From NCBI GenBank assembly GCA_013407085.1, contig JACCGJ010014539.1, forward strand, positions 24,818 to 88,817: a stretch of DNA of 64,000 nt. Reading direction: 5' to 3'. Position 1 is the stretch's first letter. Each line of letters begins with the position of its first letter. A program made the translations under genes and the position numbers. This DNA is from Atriophallophorus winterbourni (lineage: Eukaryota > Platyhelminthes > Trematoda > Plagiorchiida > Microphallidae). Shown here in pieces: positions 12,296 to 25,500 of this stretch. The notes beneath the pieces were generated by a model. The model made no database searches. It was not told the origin of the DNA and worked only from the letters and a program-made list of their open reading frames with translations.

Positions 12296-13021
12296 ATGCG
12301 TGTTGTTGATCTTAGATTTAAATCATCAGTTTGGCTATTACGAGTAAGTCGTAAAACACTTTGTTATTTCAATTGAAACTGCGAATAAAACCACCAATTA
12401 TTTTTGCGCCCAGTTATTTATTGCCGTCTGCTTGTTTCGTAAATTTGAACGAAAACAGAGAATCCTCGATGCATTACATTTCCGGCTATTCAGATTAATT
12501 AAATGAAGGGCATTTTGGATCGGTGAAAGAAAATGACAATTAAGAAACAGCACATTGAAGCACCCTAAAGTCAACAATCTCATATTTGCATGCTGCAACA
12601 CAAGGTCAATTTTCAAGAACAATTCTATTTTAATGTGCAATGAGTCGCTTATTCAGAATATGAGTTTACATAACACGCTATATAAACACGCCTTCTGTAA
12701 CGATATAGTATTCTTGATTCGGATACAATAGAAATTATATCAAAATAACATTTTATACCGAAATAAGTTTTAGTGTTTTAAAAAACTAAGGTCCCGTCGT
12801 AAATAATATTAACCAAATATTGTGAGAAATATTTCCGATATAATAGTATGTTCACTATATTTTATATCAAGATTTGATAGTGATAACGTTTACCAAGAAG
12901 GATTAAGATTTGTAAATTATCAAAAAGTTAATTGATAAAATCGAAGTCTGTTTTTTGAAAAGCAATTTCGTTTCCTAGTTTTTTATGTGTGCGCTCAAAG
13001 ACGAAAAAACAGGATAATAGA

Positions 13022-13071
<50 letters not shown>

Positions 13072-13239
13072 TTCAAATAAGAAATCCTGCTTCAACACAC
13101 TCGATGGCTTGAGGAAGTAAACATAAACTATATTTTGTAGGATATTTTTAATACAATTTAGAATTGTATAGATTTTATAATGCATTACATTGAAATTTTA
13201 ATTAAATTTACCTCGTAATTATGGCGTGAGAATAGACCG
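12296..13239. other. unassigned, with AT microsatellite at about 13024-13068
   Basis: No gene is recognised. The 258-bp minus frame at 12928-13185 runs through the (TA)n tract and is not credible. The sequence ends at the scaffold gap. Confidence 0.4.
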
Positions 13240-13259
13240 NNNNNNNNNNNNNNNNNNNN
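13240..13259. other. assembly gap, 20 N
   Basis: Twenty undetermined bases. The second piggyBac block begins at the first base after the gap, so its true left end and the spacing between the two copies are unknown. Confidence 1.
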
Positions 13260-14760
13260 TATACTGCTTCATACTATGTCAGCCTTAATATCTTAGTTGA
13301 GACATGCCAAAGAAGTTTATTACGTTGGAGGTAGTGAGAGATCTTTTGCATCTTCGGAAGTTACTGTCTGTGTGCTACAGCAAGATTCCAGTGTTTTCTC
13401 ATACTTAGATGAAGGTAACGATGCTGTCAGCAATGCCAGATATGTAATTGTTTCTGACATTCTCGGAGAGTTATAAGTCACCATCTTTCGAGAAGATGTA
13501 GAACATGAAGAACAGGTTGACATTGAAGAAGAAGAACCAGAACAGAATCTGGTGAGTTCCTATATTACGTTCATGTGCCACGAGATATTTTAAAATATTC
13601 CCTTACGAATAAGATTTATATTGCAGCTTTCAACAAACTCTGTGACACCTGAAAAACGTCCGAGGTAGAAAAATGAATAAACTAAAAGAATCCGGCCTTC
13701 CCAAAGACATCTGCACCTAACGGACAGGCCGCTGTGCTAGCAAATGATAATCTATGACAAATTGTAGGCCCACATGCTGCAGTACATTTTGAGGAATTTT
13801 TTCTCCAGGGATATATGATGTAATTACCAAAGAAACTGTGCGCTACGCCAATAATGTTAGAAGTGATCACAATTTTACTACATCATCTGAAGAATTGAAG
13901 GTCATTCTGAGGATTTTGATTCTAACTGGATATCGTAAACTCCTATCGCCAACAGGTTATTGGAGTGATGCGGAAGATCTTGCTGTGCATGTCGTAAATG
14001 AAGCCATGTCCCAAAACCGATTTAAGAAATTGCAATGTATCATTCATTTTGTGAGCAATTCTACCGCAACATCCAACGCAGATGACCGATCATTCAAGAT
14101 GAAGTCGATGTTTTATCTGTTGAACGAAGATTTCCGAAAAAAATGGATATTTTACACCCAACACCGGCATTGATGAGATGGTTGTGAAATATGAAATAAT
14201 TCATAAAAGTAAACCTATTCGATTTGGATATAAATATTGGGATTTATGCTCGAGTAATGGATACTGTAACAGTTTCTCATTGTGCCGTGGATAAAACTCT
14301 TGGTAATCGCATTGTCTTGCACGCTGTACAACAGATTTCTGATCCATTCAGTAGTGTTGTCTACTTTGACAACGTCTTTACAACCATGTATCTTCTCCCT
14401 CAACAGTCTGATACCGGATTTCCAGCAACTGCCACCATTAAAGAAAAAAGAGTCAGCAGACATGTCCACTAAAGTCATCAAAACAAATGAATAAATGGAT
14501 CGTGGCACCACTGGGTACGTTTACGACAAAAATTTACAGATACTTCTTGTGCGGTGGCACTAATATAACATCGTGACAGTTGCCCAAATTACGTATGTGT
14601 ATATGGGCTGTGTTGTTCATCATGATTGGCTTGTTTCAAAGTATTCTGCTTCCATTCATAGAAAAAAAATGCTACTTGAATTTCCATGCACCAGAGCCGT
14701 TAGTGAGAATGTAGATATACAACATAATGCATGTTACGCGTGATATCATTTCATTGAATA
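13260..14760 (+). pseudogene. piggyBac-like transposase, copy B, degenerate
   Basis: Second direct copy of the block at 8793. The apparent intron has its donor at 13552 (GTGAGT) and acceptor near 13626. The best surviving frame is 13838-14173, with TSSEELKVILRILILTGYRK, YWSDAEDLAVHVVNEAMS and NRFKKLQCIIHFV, the N-terminal part of the DDE domain. A frame change then gives TGIDEMVVKY (first catalytic Asp, near 14171) and SKPIRFGYKYW. VVYFDNVFTTMYLL near 14358 carries the second Asp. The third part is broken. This copy keeps one stretch open that is interrupted in copy A, so the two decayed independently. Confidence 0.8.
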
Positions 14761-15885
14761 TATTTCATGACGATTTTCAAACAATATTTGCTGTAACAAA
14801 GTCTTTGCAGTTTCAACTTTGAATTTTTTGAATAATTTTAAATTAATAATGCGGGCGAATTAGACATGTATACCGATGTTCACTTAAAATGTTTTCATTG
14901 GGTGTAGATCGTTTGTGTTTGTGCACCAGACACAGGAATGAAAACGTTTCGGCTGTGATAGAACCTTCGATGATTGAAATAATGTTCACGTATGTGCTCG
15001 ATTTCAAGATAACACTGTCAAATTTGAGATTTAACGAAACGCACAGTCTTCCCCTACATAACTTGTCATAAGGTATTCTTAGGTCGGTTGAGCAAAGTTT
15101 ACATAAAATGTTCTATCAACTTTCTTCACTTTCGTGCAGGTTAGATCAACGGCCTAATTTGTCATGAGTTCGCAAGATTACTAAAGGTTTCGTTCGTTTG
15201 AAATCATAGAAATAACTGAACAAGTTTTCAAATATTTAATCAAATTTTCGAATTATTTATTGATGGCGATGGATTTTCGTCAATAGTTCACGACAATGTC
15301 TTCCAATCGCGTCTGTTCATTTATTTTAAAGAAAAATAACATGTAATTCAACCATTTTATTCATTCACACCAATTTACATTGAGCTGAAATAATTTATCC
15401 GGACAAATTTCATGAAAAATATTTTTAAAATATAATTTAAACGATAATATAGTTCACAAAATTAGAATTAGCGATTTCAGCTGCAAATGAGAAACAGCTT
15501 CAATTTGGCATACCTGGGGCACCCGAAAAAAGCGAGGATTTTATTGAGATTAGTCGAAAATTCAGCATGCATTTAAGTTTGTTCAATGTATTTTGATTTT
15601 TCACTCAGCAAAAACGTAAATGTTTTAAAATATAACCATCACGAAATAGTTGTAGCAGGTGAGTTCAACGACCACGAAACTCGTCTTGCGGTGTGTGGGG
15701 ATCGAAATGTATACAAATGAGCATTTTTTCAAGGTTAAATTTTTATTAATTTACTATCCTGATGTAATTTCACGTTTTTCTCATTATCCGTTTCAAGTAG
15801 GTCATATATTTAGTGGTTCGGGAAGAACTCCCGTTTCCAAAAATGTTCTATATATATATAACAACAAGGAAATTGGGAACGTGGC
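14761..15885 (+). repeat. noncoding 3' half of duplicated piggyBac block, copy B
   Basis: Colinear with 10341-11722. The hammerhead relic at 15655-15695 keeps CGAAACTCGTCTTGCGG but lost the left half of the core, because about 230 bases found in copy A are absent here. No gene is seen. Confidence 0.7.
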
Positions 15886-16284
15886 TGATTTGCACCTTAA
15901 AACAGGTTTTACTTCGAGCAGGTACATATCAGAAGCCCATGAATTCGCTACACTTGATGAAATGAAACCACTTACCTCAAACCTCCATTATATTGAGGCT
16001 ATGTTCAATCACAAAAATGTTTGGGGATTCAACCTCGAGGAGCAATCCGGATCCGAAATCCCTTTCGGATGTTAAAAGTTCTACTTAACTCCGTCCTGAC
16101 AAATACCCGATTTTTTTCTCGAGTTTTCGAATACAATTCAATAATTTTCTAATGAACTGTTCTACATCGTGCTGTGCTTTCGCCTTGGCGTATTCTGGCA
16201 TCAAATAATATCCGTTCGATTTTCTGTACAGAAATTATGCCAAATTGTTTCCAATATAGTTTGGTTGATTTTTATCGTTGTACG
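15886..16284. other. unassigned
   Basis: About 400 bases after the duplicated block ends. The 5' 190 bases continue an open frame from 15659 to 16075, but that frame starts inside repeat sequence and shows no recognisable domain. Confidence 0.4.
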
Positions 16285-16640
16285 TCCTAAAAGAAGAAGA
16301 AGAAGAAGAAATTGACTTTATTCGTACACACGATTTTTCAGCTGTCACAATAATTTCACCACAAAATTAAAAAATGATAAACATGTCCCGACATCGAGTT
16401 TCAATTTGTCGACTGAACGATTTTTCTTGTCCGTCTTAATTGATTGACATACGATCCAGTTTAGTAGGAAAAGTTTTTGGGTCAAACGTTTCACTGCAAG
16501 TCGCGGTCTCTCGTACTTCGTTCTAAAGTGCACGTCCAAATTCGACCTCAGTTGATCCGAAAATATTTGATGCATTTTACCCTTGGATAAATTAATTGTA
16601 TGCACGGCCGATTTGAAGGCCCCGCAAGAAAATAGCTGGT
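16285..16640 (-). repeat. dispersed retroelement 3' end with GAA-type tail
   Basis: On the minus strand the unit ends with AATAAAGTCAATTTCTTC followed by a (TTC)n run (the GAA tract at 16290-16311). The same sequence recurs at 48346-48680 on the same strand, with a shorter piece at 34783-34880 and a plus-strand piece at 29925-29965. An AATAAA signal followed by a simple repeat is what non-LTR elements leave at their 3' ends, so this is probably a LINE or SINE terminus. No protein is readable. Confidence 0.6.
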
Positions 16641-17519
16641 AAATTCATATCACTTGTACCCCTTTTAGAAAACCAAATGTTACTAAAGTAAAATTGCTTT
16701 ATTTTCATTTTTGAGTTCCGCATAATTAGTTGAATCAATCATTGAAGTAGATTTGTAGCGATTTTGAACAAAAAAATACGCACACGCGTATTCGTTGTAG
16801 CTCAATTTTCAATCAATGTAAATTTGCTTTCTTGCAAACGAATAAACATTTTTTCATCATATTATTTTTGAAAGTGGTTCAGAAAATTTATTGAAGTGTT
16901 TTCCTTGAAACTATTCAACAATCTGGACATCATGTATCACTTTTCACACATTTTGTTGCAAATATTTTTATCCTCAATTGAAAGAAATTTGATTGGTCGC
17001 ACAAAGTATCACCGGGAAATAGTGCTTTTGCTGTTCTAAATTCAGACAATACAGTGAGGTTGAATAGCCCGGTCAAGAATTATACAAGTACGTATTTTTA
17101 TATTTTTATGATGCATGAGTTATATTTTATTGATTAGGAGAGAGTTATTATTATTTCGCAAAATAATAGTAAATGATCGTCTTCAAAAAATCACTTTTTT
17201 TGACCTTCAATTATTTGGAACATAATTTTGGATGTTCATGAATTCTGGTATACCAGTTTCATTGTAAATCTGTCAAAAGATTTCGCACTTTGAGCACATC
17301 AGATAATCCTTCCCTTGATCACCGGAATCAAGTAATTACTCAAGATCAATTAAGTGAAAGTTTCGAGTTACTTAATTGCTACAAAAAAAATTTAGTCGAA
17401 ATTACGACTGCAGTTACAACTGACGAAAAATTCCTGTCAATTCTGTAGTTCCTGGAGTTTCAATAAATGCGAGATTCTGCGAAAAATGGAAAAAGAATCC
17501 CGTCATATTATACATTTCT
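16641..17519. other. unassigned AT-rich sequence
   Basis: No gene, ribozyme core or element end is recognised. Confidence 0.4.
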
Positions 17520-17830
17520 GGCAATATGTACCATGAACATGTGCTGGTTGTACCCCATTCCCGCCTGAATTGTACAACGTATCTTTACTCTGTCCGTGTC
17601 TGTTTTACTCGAAACAGTTTACATTCAACCGTTTCTCACGCCACTAGTTTGCATGACTTTAAAACGAAATTAGACGAATTTGCATTGCATTATTCGTTTC
17701 CAGAACACCTATATACTGTTTAATCTATTTTATTATATTGTTTATACACTTAAATGTCAATTTTTACCGTTGTTGTTAAGCTTTTCCCTCTTTAGACCAT
17801 GAAAAACTTGAATTACCTTGAATAGGTTTT
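17520..17830 (+). pseudogene. CR1-like LINE C-terminus and 3' tail
   Basis: The frame at 17526-17723 contains YLYSVRVCFTRNSLHSTV then FKTKLDEFALHYSF, the end of a CR1 reverse transcriptase protein (NSL replaces the usual WNSL). About 90 bases later the element closes with CTTGAATTACCTTGAAT, a short tail repeat like the one at 45840. Confidence 0.7.
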
Positions 17831-20800
17831 TTCATTGCCCATCTATTAGCTTTCATTATACCGTTTAGAATCATGTGCATATCTACACCTTTCTGACATT
17901 CAACAATCGTTGGTCCTATATCATAAAAGCCACCTAATTTTATATATACACTGTTTACCAGAAAGTTGTCAGCCTGAAGCTACCTGTTAAGTTTTAGCAA
18001 TCTGAAATTAAATGGTTCCAGATATAAAACATTTTGTTGTCAGCCAACGATAAACTACGCACAAATTTAATTTGATACAAACCTGTGAAAGTGAGTTTAA
18101 TACGAAACCACATTTTGCATTTAGTTTCTGAGTCTTGTTGAAATTTTATTTGCAAAGCAAATCGCATAGCTTACCCTTATTGGTAACGGCAGGTTGTAAA
18201 ATGCATTTTTACGCAACCCATATTTTTTAAAATGTGGTTACCGGTATAGTGCTCAAGACACATATAAAACACAAGTGTGTAGTATTTCTCAAATCCCCAC
18301 AATTGAACTCCACGCCGGTTTCCTGCTGTTTACCATCATCAAGTGGAAACAGTAATATTAGTTTCAGTGCGTCTTGAACCAATGGATAAGCAAAATTTAA
18401 CTTGAATGCTGCTAGTTAATCTCAGTCAAATCAATGCAAATTACCCATTTTATGACCTTTCACTTTCGCTAAACTTACTAACCAATACCCGTTTATAACA
18501 TTGGCCCCTTGCTACACAAAAAGTACTAAAACATCATACTCGGTAGACACCGTTCAATTTAACTTGTTTGTATGTGAATTCGAAATGCAATAAAAATAAA
18601 TTAAATGGACATTTTTTGAAATGTCTCAGAGACACTTTTCTGTCCAAATAGTAAGAATTTCCTGTAGTTTATAAGCGAACAATGAAAGATATGAACATAA
18701 CGTCAGCTACATAATAATAATAACGAAATAGCCTCATGGTTATTTGTAAACAAAAGTTCACAAAACTTTAATTTGTCTGAGCAATTAATGATGCAGTTAA
18801 CGTGAAATAGCCACGGACTAAGATGAATTGCGTTTCAAAACATATTGATATTATAATCCGATACGCAGCAATAGACACGGCTATTTTGTGCATGTTTACA
18901 TCTTGCACTCCATGGTGTACATTAAAATTTTTAATCACATGTGGGGTGATAATCTTCACATTACCTAGGCAATTGCTACCAATAATGGAAGCTACCTCAC
19001 AAGATATATTGTTGTGAAATTTCAAAGGAATTGTTAGTGACAAAACGCTAAAATTGGTCGCAAAAATTGCTTTCACTTTAAAGGTGTGATAGTATTTCAG
19101 CGTGTGTTGACATTTCGTCGATTCATCAATTAATCTTTCACGTTCTTAATGTTCAACAATTATTGATCGTCAAGAAGGTGATGCTGTTAGACGGTAAGTG
19201 TTTAAGAAAACGGTCAAAGTTCTGGAATTTTCTTATGTAATTAACACTAAACAATTAGACACCAAGAAAATCACCTTTGGCTACGAGCCACCATTATTAG
19301 TGCAAAAATATAAAATTATGTGTCATTTTTATATATAAAAAATTGTATAGAACAAACAAGTTTATATTGAGCAAACATGTCATTGTGTCTAAATATGTCC
19401 TAGCACTAAAGAATAATGTCAACTAAATTACTAACAGAAGTAAGCAGTTCGGCTTTGTCATGTAGTATATTCCTACAAAATTTAATACATGTTTAACACA
19501 TCATAGCAACCAGTCCAGTGAAAGAATTATCACCGGTTACACATACTCGTTACAAATTAACCAGAGATACAGAGCCTAGGAAGAAATATAGCATCGTTTC
19601 AATTTAATATCCGGAAATGATAGGATTCGTTCAATTTTTCTAGCTCCAGTACGTAAATTGAATGTATGCAATCAGGCAAATTTTTAATAATGTCAAGCAA
19701 TATTGTTTTTCATTTATTACACATCATCATCCCGTTAAGGGTTACGAGAACTTGTTTAACTCGACATTCATCATCAAATTGCGGTAAGCCTTGAATGATT
19801 TCATCAAGTGGACTGGAGTATTTTACTGTCGTTTTCGACCATAAGCGGTCCTTATTTTGCAGTGATCTTCCCTAAGAAAGTACACTTCAGTTGAGATTTA
19901 AAACGTCTACTTACAACACGGGGATCGAATCATAGCCTTTTAGATTGAAATTCATACGAGCTAACACTTTTCCAACTTATCCACGATGTGTTCATTTAAT
20001 GGGCAAAAATTCTGATAGCGTAATCCCAACATCATAAGCTGTATCACGTCCAGGTTTGTGAAAATTGAAATGGGAGATTATTCTGCATGATTACAATTTT
20101 CAATTATTCAGTAGATGTTATTTGTCAGTATGTGGGACACAGACTCCCGTTCAAAATGTGACTGGGCCCGAGTAGATTAAGAACGTGACATTAAAAATCG
20201 CACTATTATGGGTGTTACACGATCTCAAAAGAATTAGTTCTTTCAAAAAATAGTCCCCTGTTAAACCTTGCTTTGTCTAGGCGAGTTTCTGTCTCATGAA
20301 TGAAAGGAAAATAATCATTTCTTTCATTGTTGGCCTCACATGTAAATTCCCACTGTAGGCCAAAATGATCATTATTTCCTGCCGCAAAAGTTACAAAGTT
20401 TCGTCACTAGGAGTTTAATGCGTATCAGGACTTTCGTCAGTTGCTTTCAATTCCGATTTGCAAGTGTTCTAGCTGTCAAGACCACGTGATATTCACTGAA
20501 AAGCATTTGGACATGAAATTCAGCTTAACAGGGTGTCAGCTGTGAGAGATATAGAAAAAACAGGTTCAATCTTTTTCCACAATAAGCAAAAAATGTAACA
20601 TTGATTTTACCCAACGAATTCCATTGAAATTATCTGTCGACATTTCTGTGTGTAGAGATAAATATTTATGCAATTATCCGGCAGTTTGGTGCGAATATTA
20701 AAAGATGACATTTTGAATTATAGAAAATGCGAAAGAATAGGCGAGCATAATTTAATCAAGCTAAAGTGATGATTACTATTTGTTTTGCATTTGTAGTTAT

Positions 20801-22429
20801 TTAATTATATAAACTTATTTTGCTGAAATTGTTATTTTAGATAATAAATCATATCAATCTTGAGATTATTGGTGAAATCGTCCGAAATCGTGGTAAAATA
20901 ATGTAACCTTGTGCCTAGTCGCTAAATACAAACATAAATAGCGCTGTTCGAGAAATGACCTAATTTATTCAGATTTAAAACCTAGCTATTTGGGCTTAAC
21001 GGAAAACCAGTATTGACGCATCTTCATTCATTCTTAATCGTTAAAAATATCAGAATGTCTATTTAAGTAAACTAAGGTTACTACCCAAGATAAATCAATA
21101 TTTAGACAATCTGTAATTCGTTCGCTGATGTACAGCTTGTTGACTATATTTAATTATCGTGAATAGCTCAAAGCAACCGAGGATTTGATATACGAGGGAT
21201 GGGAGAAACAATAAACGTTTGCCACAAATAGGTGTTTTCTTGTTCATAGGAAAATTCGCTGTGATTTTTTACTTCGATATCATCATTACATCTTCACTAC
21301 TAATTTATGGATTCAAAGCTAAAACTAACCTTGTTTTCTACATTTCTTGAGAGATAACTACATGTGTGTATGACGCACTAATGAACTTCTAAATTTAAAT
21401 ATTTGTCTTCAAATTGAAGATGTTCGTATTCACAAAGATCTACCGGGTGATGAGTTTATTTCTGAGAGCCAGCTTTTTGGCAGCCCATAAGTGCGGAACG
21501 CAGACGCAGATTAAAGTTCTGGAGATCGATACTTTGAGATGAAAAAAACTTGCCTTGTGATTTACCACTTGTTCACAAAGAATACATATCAGGATTATCT
21601 CTGACATTTTGAGTACAGCGTAAAGGGACAAAGCATAATATGCAGAATTGATTTTTGATGCTTGTCTACAGAGCTTGTTAGCTTTCGTACGACAGCGCTG
21701 CGTATACTGGTCAGTTCACATGTTCAGAATAGAAAACGGTTTCAATCCAAAGGATTTAATTTTATTGAGAATTGATATCAGGAAGTCGATCTATAGACAG
21801 GCTACACATGTGCAACAAAGACGTTTGTAAAATACGCGAGAAAGCTCTTGTCATTGACCTTTTGAAACTGGAAGAACTTACTCTTGGCAGGCATTGTTTA
21901 AAGTGTCCTGTTCTACCGGGATAGATAAGAAACTGCTCACGTGCTTTCAAACCAAAGCGTTCAAGCGACAGGCTTAGTTATGTACATTGTCAGAAAGATT
22001 GATTATCACGAATCGCACTGTTTTGTCATTTGATTGATCGAGCCAATCGATTATAGATAACGTGAATGCAACGAGCAACGGTGATTAAGAATGAAAAACA
22101 AACTCCAATTTTTATCTAGTAATGTGTTTCCGATGTGGACCATGTGACTAATATTATAACTAGTCGATGCATGTCGACAAGCTCGTTTAGCTGATATCAA
22201 TCTCCTTTGTATTTTCAGAATTCTAGAGGACATCATTCAGGTTTATATTATACACCTATGCTGAAGTATTGGTGAATTATATCGAAAGAATCAAGAACAC
22301 GACATCATGCCATTTTTCATTGAAATATTTTATTTGGTGTGACTGTATTTTTGCAGCAAGTAATCAGGAATGAATTAGTTTTACCGGATTTTCAGGATCC
22401 ATTGGAAATTGAGGCCGGTTGTTAACTAG
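17831..22429. other. unassigned upstream region with one ribozyme-repeat relic
   Basis: Several kilobases of AT-rich sequence upstream of the collagen gene. The only structure I recognise is a worn minus-strand copy of the GGC-type hammerhead repeat at about 18290-18400. Open frames here are short and share no known motif. Any promoter or 5' untranslated exon of the collagen gene should lie here, but I cannot place it. Confidence 0.4.
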
Positions 22430-22547
22430 ATGAAGAGTGTAGGCGCGATGACTCGAAACTGTTGGTTCCTCTGCGCAATAATATCGATCGTACTTTCCAA
22501 GTATTCAACGGATGTAATCGATCTACCTGAACAAATCTCTATGAATG
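22430..22547 (+). CDS. collagen exon 1: start codon and signal peptide
   Basis: ATG at 22430 follows an in-frame TAG directly, which fixes the start. The 39-residue product has a basic N-terminus, the hydrophobic run WFLCAIISIVLS and a likely cleavage near residues 23-26. The exon ends in phase 1 at an AATG|GTAATG donor. Joining that G to exon 2 gives GAT (Asp) and runs straight into the TSPN strand SSVFVDLTDLL. A secreted product is expected. No TATA box or trans-splice acceptor is established. Confidence 0.7.
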
Positions 22548-25500
22548 GTAATGTGAATTCTTTTTCCACTATTCCAGCATCCATTTGCACTGGATAAATA
22601 CTGAGCATGCCCAAAATTACTCTCAAACTAGTCGGTGATTTGGTAATGACGAAATTATTTGCATGTGAGCGTATTCTTTCGTAATAATACGATTATTTTC
22701 AAATGAATAAAACTCACGGAAGATGTATAATGACAAATTGATTGATTGAAAATACTTCATTGTTCCCGAAACGTAAATGACTCGATTTTAACCGTTTTAC
22801 ATACCATACCATTCATGGTATTCATTCAATATTTGTAGGATGCTTGATCCAAAAATGTCGATAGTTTGCTTGAGATAGCTATATTGAACAACGTCTCTTT
22901 AGGTTTGCAATATCAAAACTTCTCATAAGTATTGATAACTGGACTAGAACAGTGGATAATGGATACTCTATCCATTCTTTTAACCTGGATATGTCTAAAT
23001 CTTTTAACCGTGTTAACCACAGCATACTGCTACCAAAAATTGGATCAGCTAGGGGTCGCCTGGATACAAGATTAATTGACCTCTAGAGTCATCAGCGTTA
23101 GCGTTGATAGGGCAATATCCAGCCCAGTAGAAGTTACAAGTGGCGTACCTCAAATCTCAGTATAAGGGCCAATACTATTTCTGGTGTAAGAGAAGAAAAT
23201 TGATGACATGACGGGTGACTGCTCAGCATCAAGCGGGTGGTAGCCGTCTTATGAGACCTGAAAATTTCTCCAACTGTCGAACACAGCCTCAAGCGCTGAG
23301 CTCCACCCCAGTTGAGCCAATAGCTCCTAACCGGTATCTGCTGCTTCCAGTGTTATTATCTATAGAAGCAGAATAGAACATTGAGATGTACACCAGGCAG
23401 TTCAATATGGAGATCGAGCTGTTCCCCATGCAGCAAGTGCTTGTTATATACTGCACCATTGGAACCAAATGAACAGCAAGGCTGATACGTTTGGACAACG
23501 ATGCCGTCGCAGGTTTTTGCAGGACGAAATTGAATACAACTACGAACTACCTAACGGACTCCGGGTCCGGATGTTTCATCGAGGTTGACTCCTAATGCCT
23601 ATTCCATTATTGCATGTATGTACAAAGCAGTGGAGATTTGAGATGAGGATTTCCCCCACCTAGATGGACCGCTTTCCTAGACAGACAAACTCCACCTGCA
23701 CGAAGCAAGCTGGTTATGAGGCACCAGTCAGCAGCCTTAGTCCCTTCTCCTGTCAGTAGAAGCAGTTCAGCTTGGTCCCACAGGACCACCCGTACAGGCC
23801 AGGAGATGTACTTGTCTTGAAAGAGTGTTAGTGCACGAAAATTAAACAACTTGTTCGTTCCAATCTTATTCAACTGTGCATGGAATGTTTAAACAGTTTT
23901 TACCATTTTTCCACTGTTCCAAGTTCTGCGGATCCAGATTGTACTGGAATGATGAATGTAAACAGCACGAAACCGATCGTGTGTGTTTGTGTTTCTACAA
24001 TGCATGTGAACACTATAAATTCCAAGTTTATTTAGCTGCCGCTGGTTAATGATATTGAAATTCGATGCCATTGAATATTATTTGTGTGCAGTCATTCATT
24101 TTCGGCAAACCGCTTGATTCAAATTACCTTAGTCAAGCATTATACAAAAAATAATAGGAAGATATTTAGACAGTTTATCAGCCGTTGACGAAAATTGATC
24201 ATTTTTCTTCCGATAAAAATCCTAGCACACTGGGAATAACTCTGTTAATGCGGATAATTGTATTTAAAGAAGTTGCAAGTTCAAATACTCAACAATACTT
24301 AAAATCCCCCGACCCGATAAGTTTATTTTGAACTCACGTGATTATGCAAAACCTGCTAGCCTTCCAAGTTTTATTCAGTGGCCTAATCATACATCACGAG
24401 TGAAAATAAATGTTGATCTGAGAGTTTAACACGCTTAAGAAAATACCATATATTTTTTTGACAATCATAGCTTGATTTTTTGCTTATAAAGATTAGTTTG
24501 CCAAAACATTGATGTATATAATCAATCATTTCTGAAAAATATTTATTTAGTAATTTATCTGCGTAGTAAAGTACAAAATATTTTCTAACAAATTCGTCAT
24601 GTTTACATGAGAGAATGAAAACTTTTTTCTAGGATTTTGGAATATAAACTGAAAATTATTCAACAAAAAACTAAGATGTACGCATCTGCATGCACTTCTT
24701 AACCATTAAAAAGGAATATTGAGCATGTAAAAATGTACAGTAGAAGATTTCACTTAACGAAATAAGGTTAATATGTATTTTCAAACAAAAATCTTTCCAG
24801 ATTCGTCCGTATTCGTGGATTTGACAGATCTTCTCATCGGTGAGGAATACTACATCAATTCCACAGACCTTCCGGAGTTCCAAGAATGCACTTCCAGTCA
24901 CAGGAGTGGAACAATACTGATAAACTACCCCGGTGGTTTTCCTGTTCGTGACGCCAAGCCTGACTCACCGATTCATCAAATATCCACCAGACCTACAAGT
25001 ATCTTTGTACAAATGGTACCTTTCCCGTACGCATACCCCAAACGAAATATCCTTTTCGCTCGAGTAGATGAAATTGGGCGCTTCAGATTTGCTCTGGGTA
25101 TCAATCAATGGGGAGAACAAGGGGAAGAAATGGAGATTTGGGTGAACCACGCCCGGTTCTACGATTTGCCAATGCACAGTGGAACAATGTTCTCGCACTT
25201 TACAGGCGGAGTTGTGGACGCGACCGGACTAATCGTAGCGCCTTTACCGCGAACAGAAAATATCAAAGATTTGAATGTAAAAACTTTGATCATCGAGGCA
25301 AGTCATGGTTTTATCGGACGAAATCAATTGAGAAGCTTACGTATAGCAAACTGATCTTAAAGATGTTTCAAATTTACTTCGCCGTTGATGCATTTCAAAC
25401 GAGAAAAATATCCTACTTTACGATCCTTAAATGATCAGACATTGTTTAATTAAATGAGCTACACATTACTTTGGTCGTCCATAAGCGCCTTGAGTGCTTT

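Noticed and set aside
12928..13185. Minus-strand frame with an Ile/Tyr repeat
   Set aside because: It is the translation of a TA microsatellite.
24773..24800. Start codon for the TSPN frame
   Set aside because: The 28 bases hold the branch and acceptor region ending CTTTCCAG. A better start with signal peptide and matching phase exists upstream.
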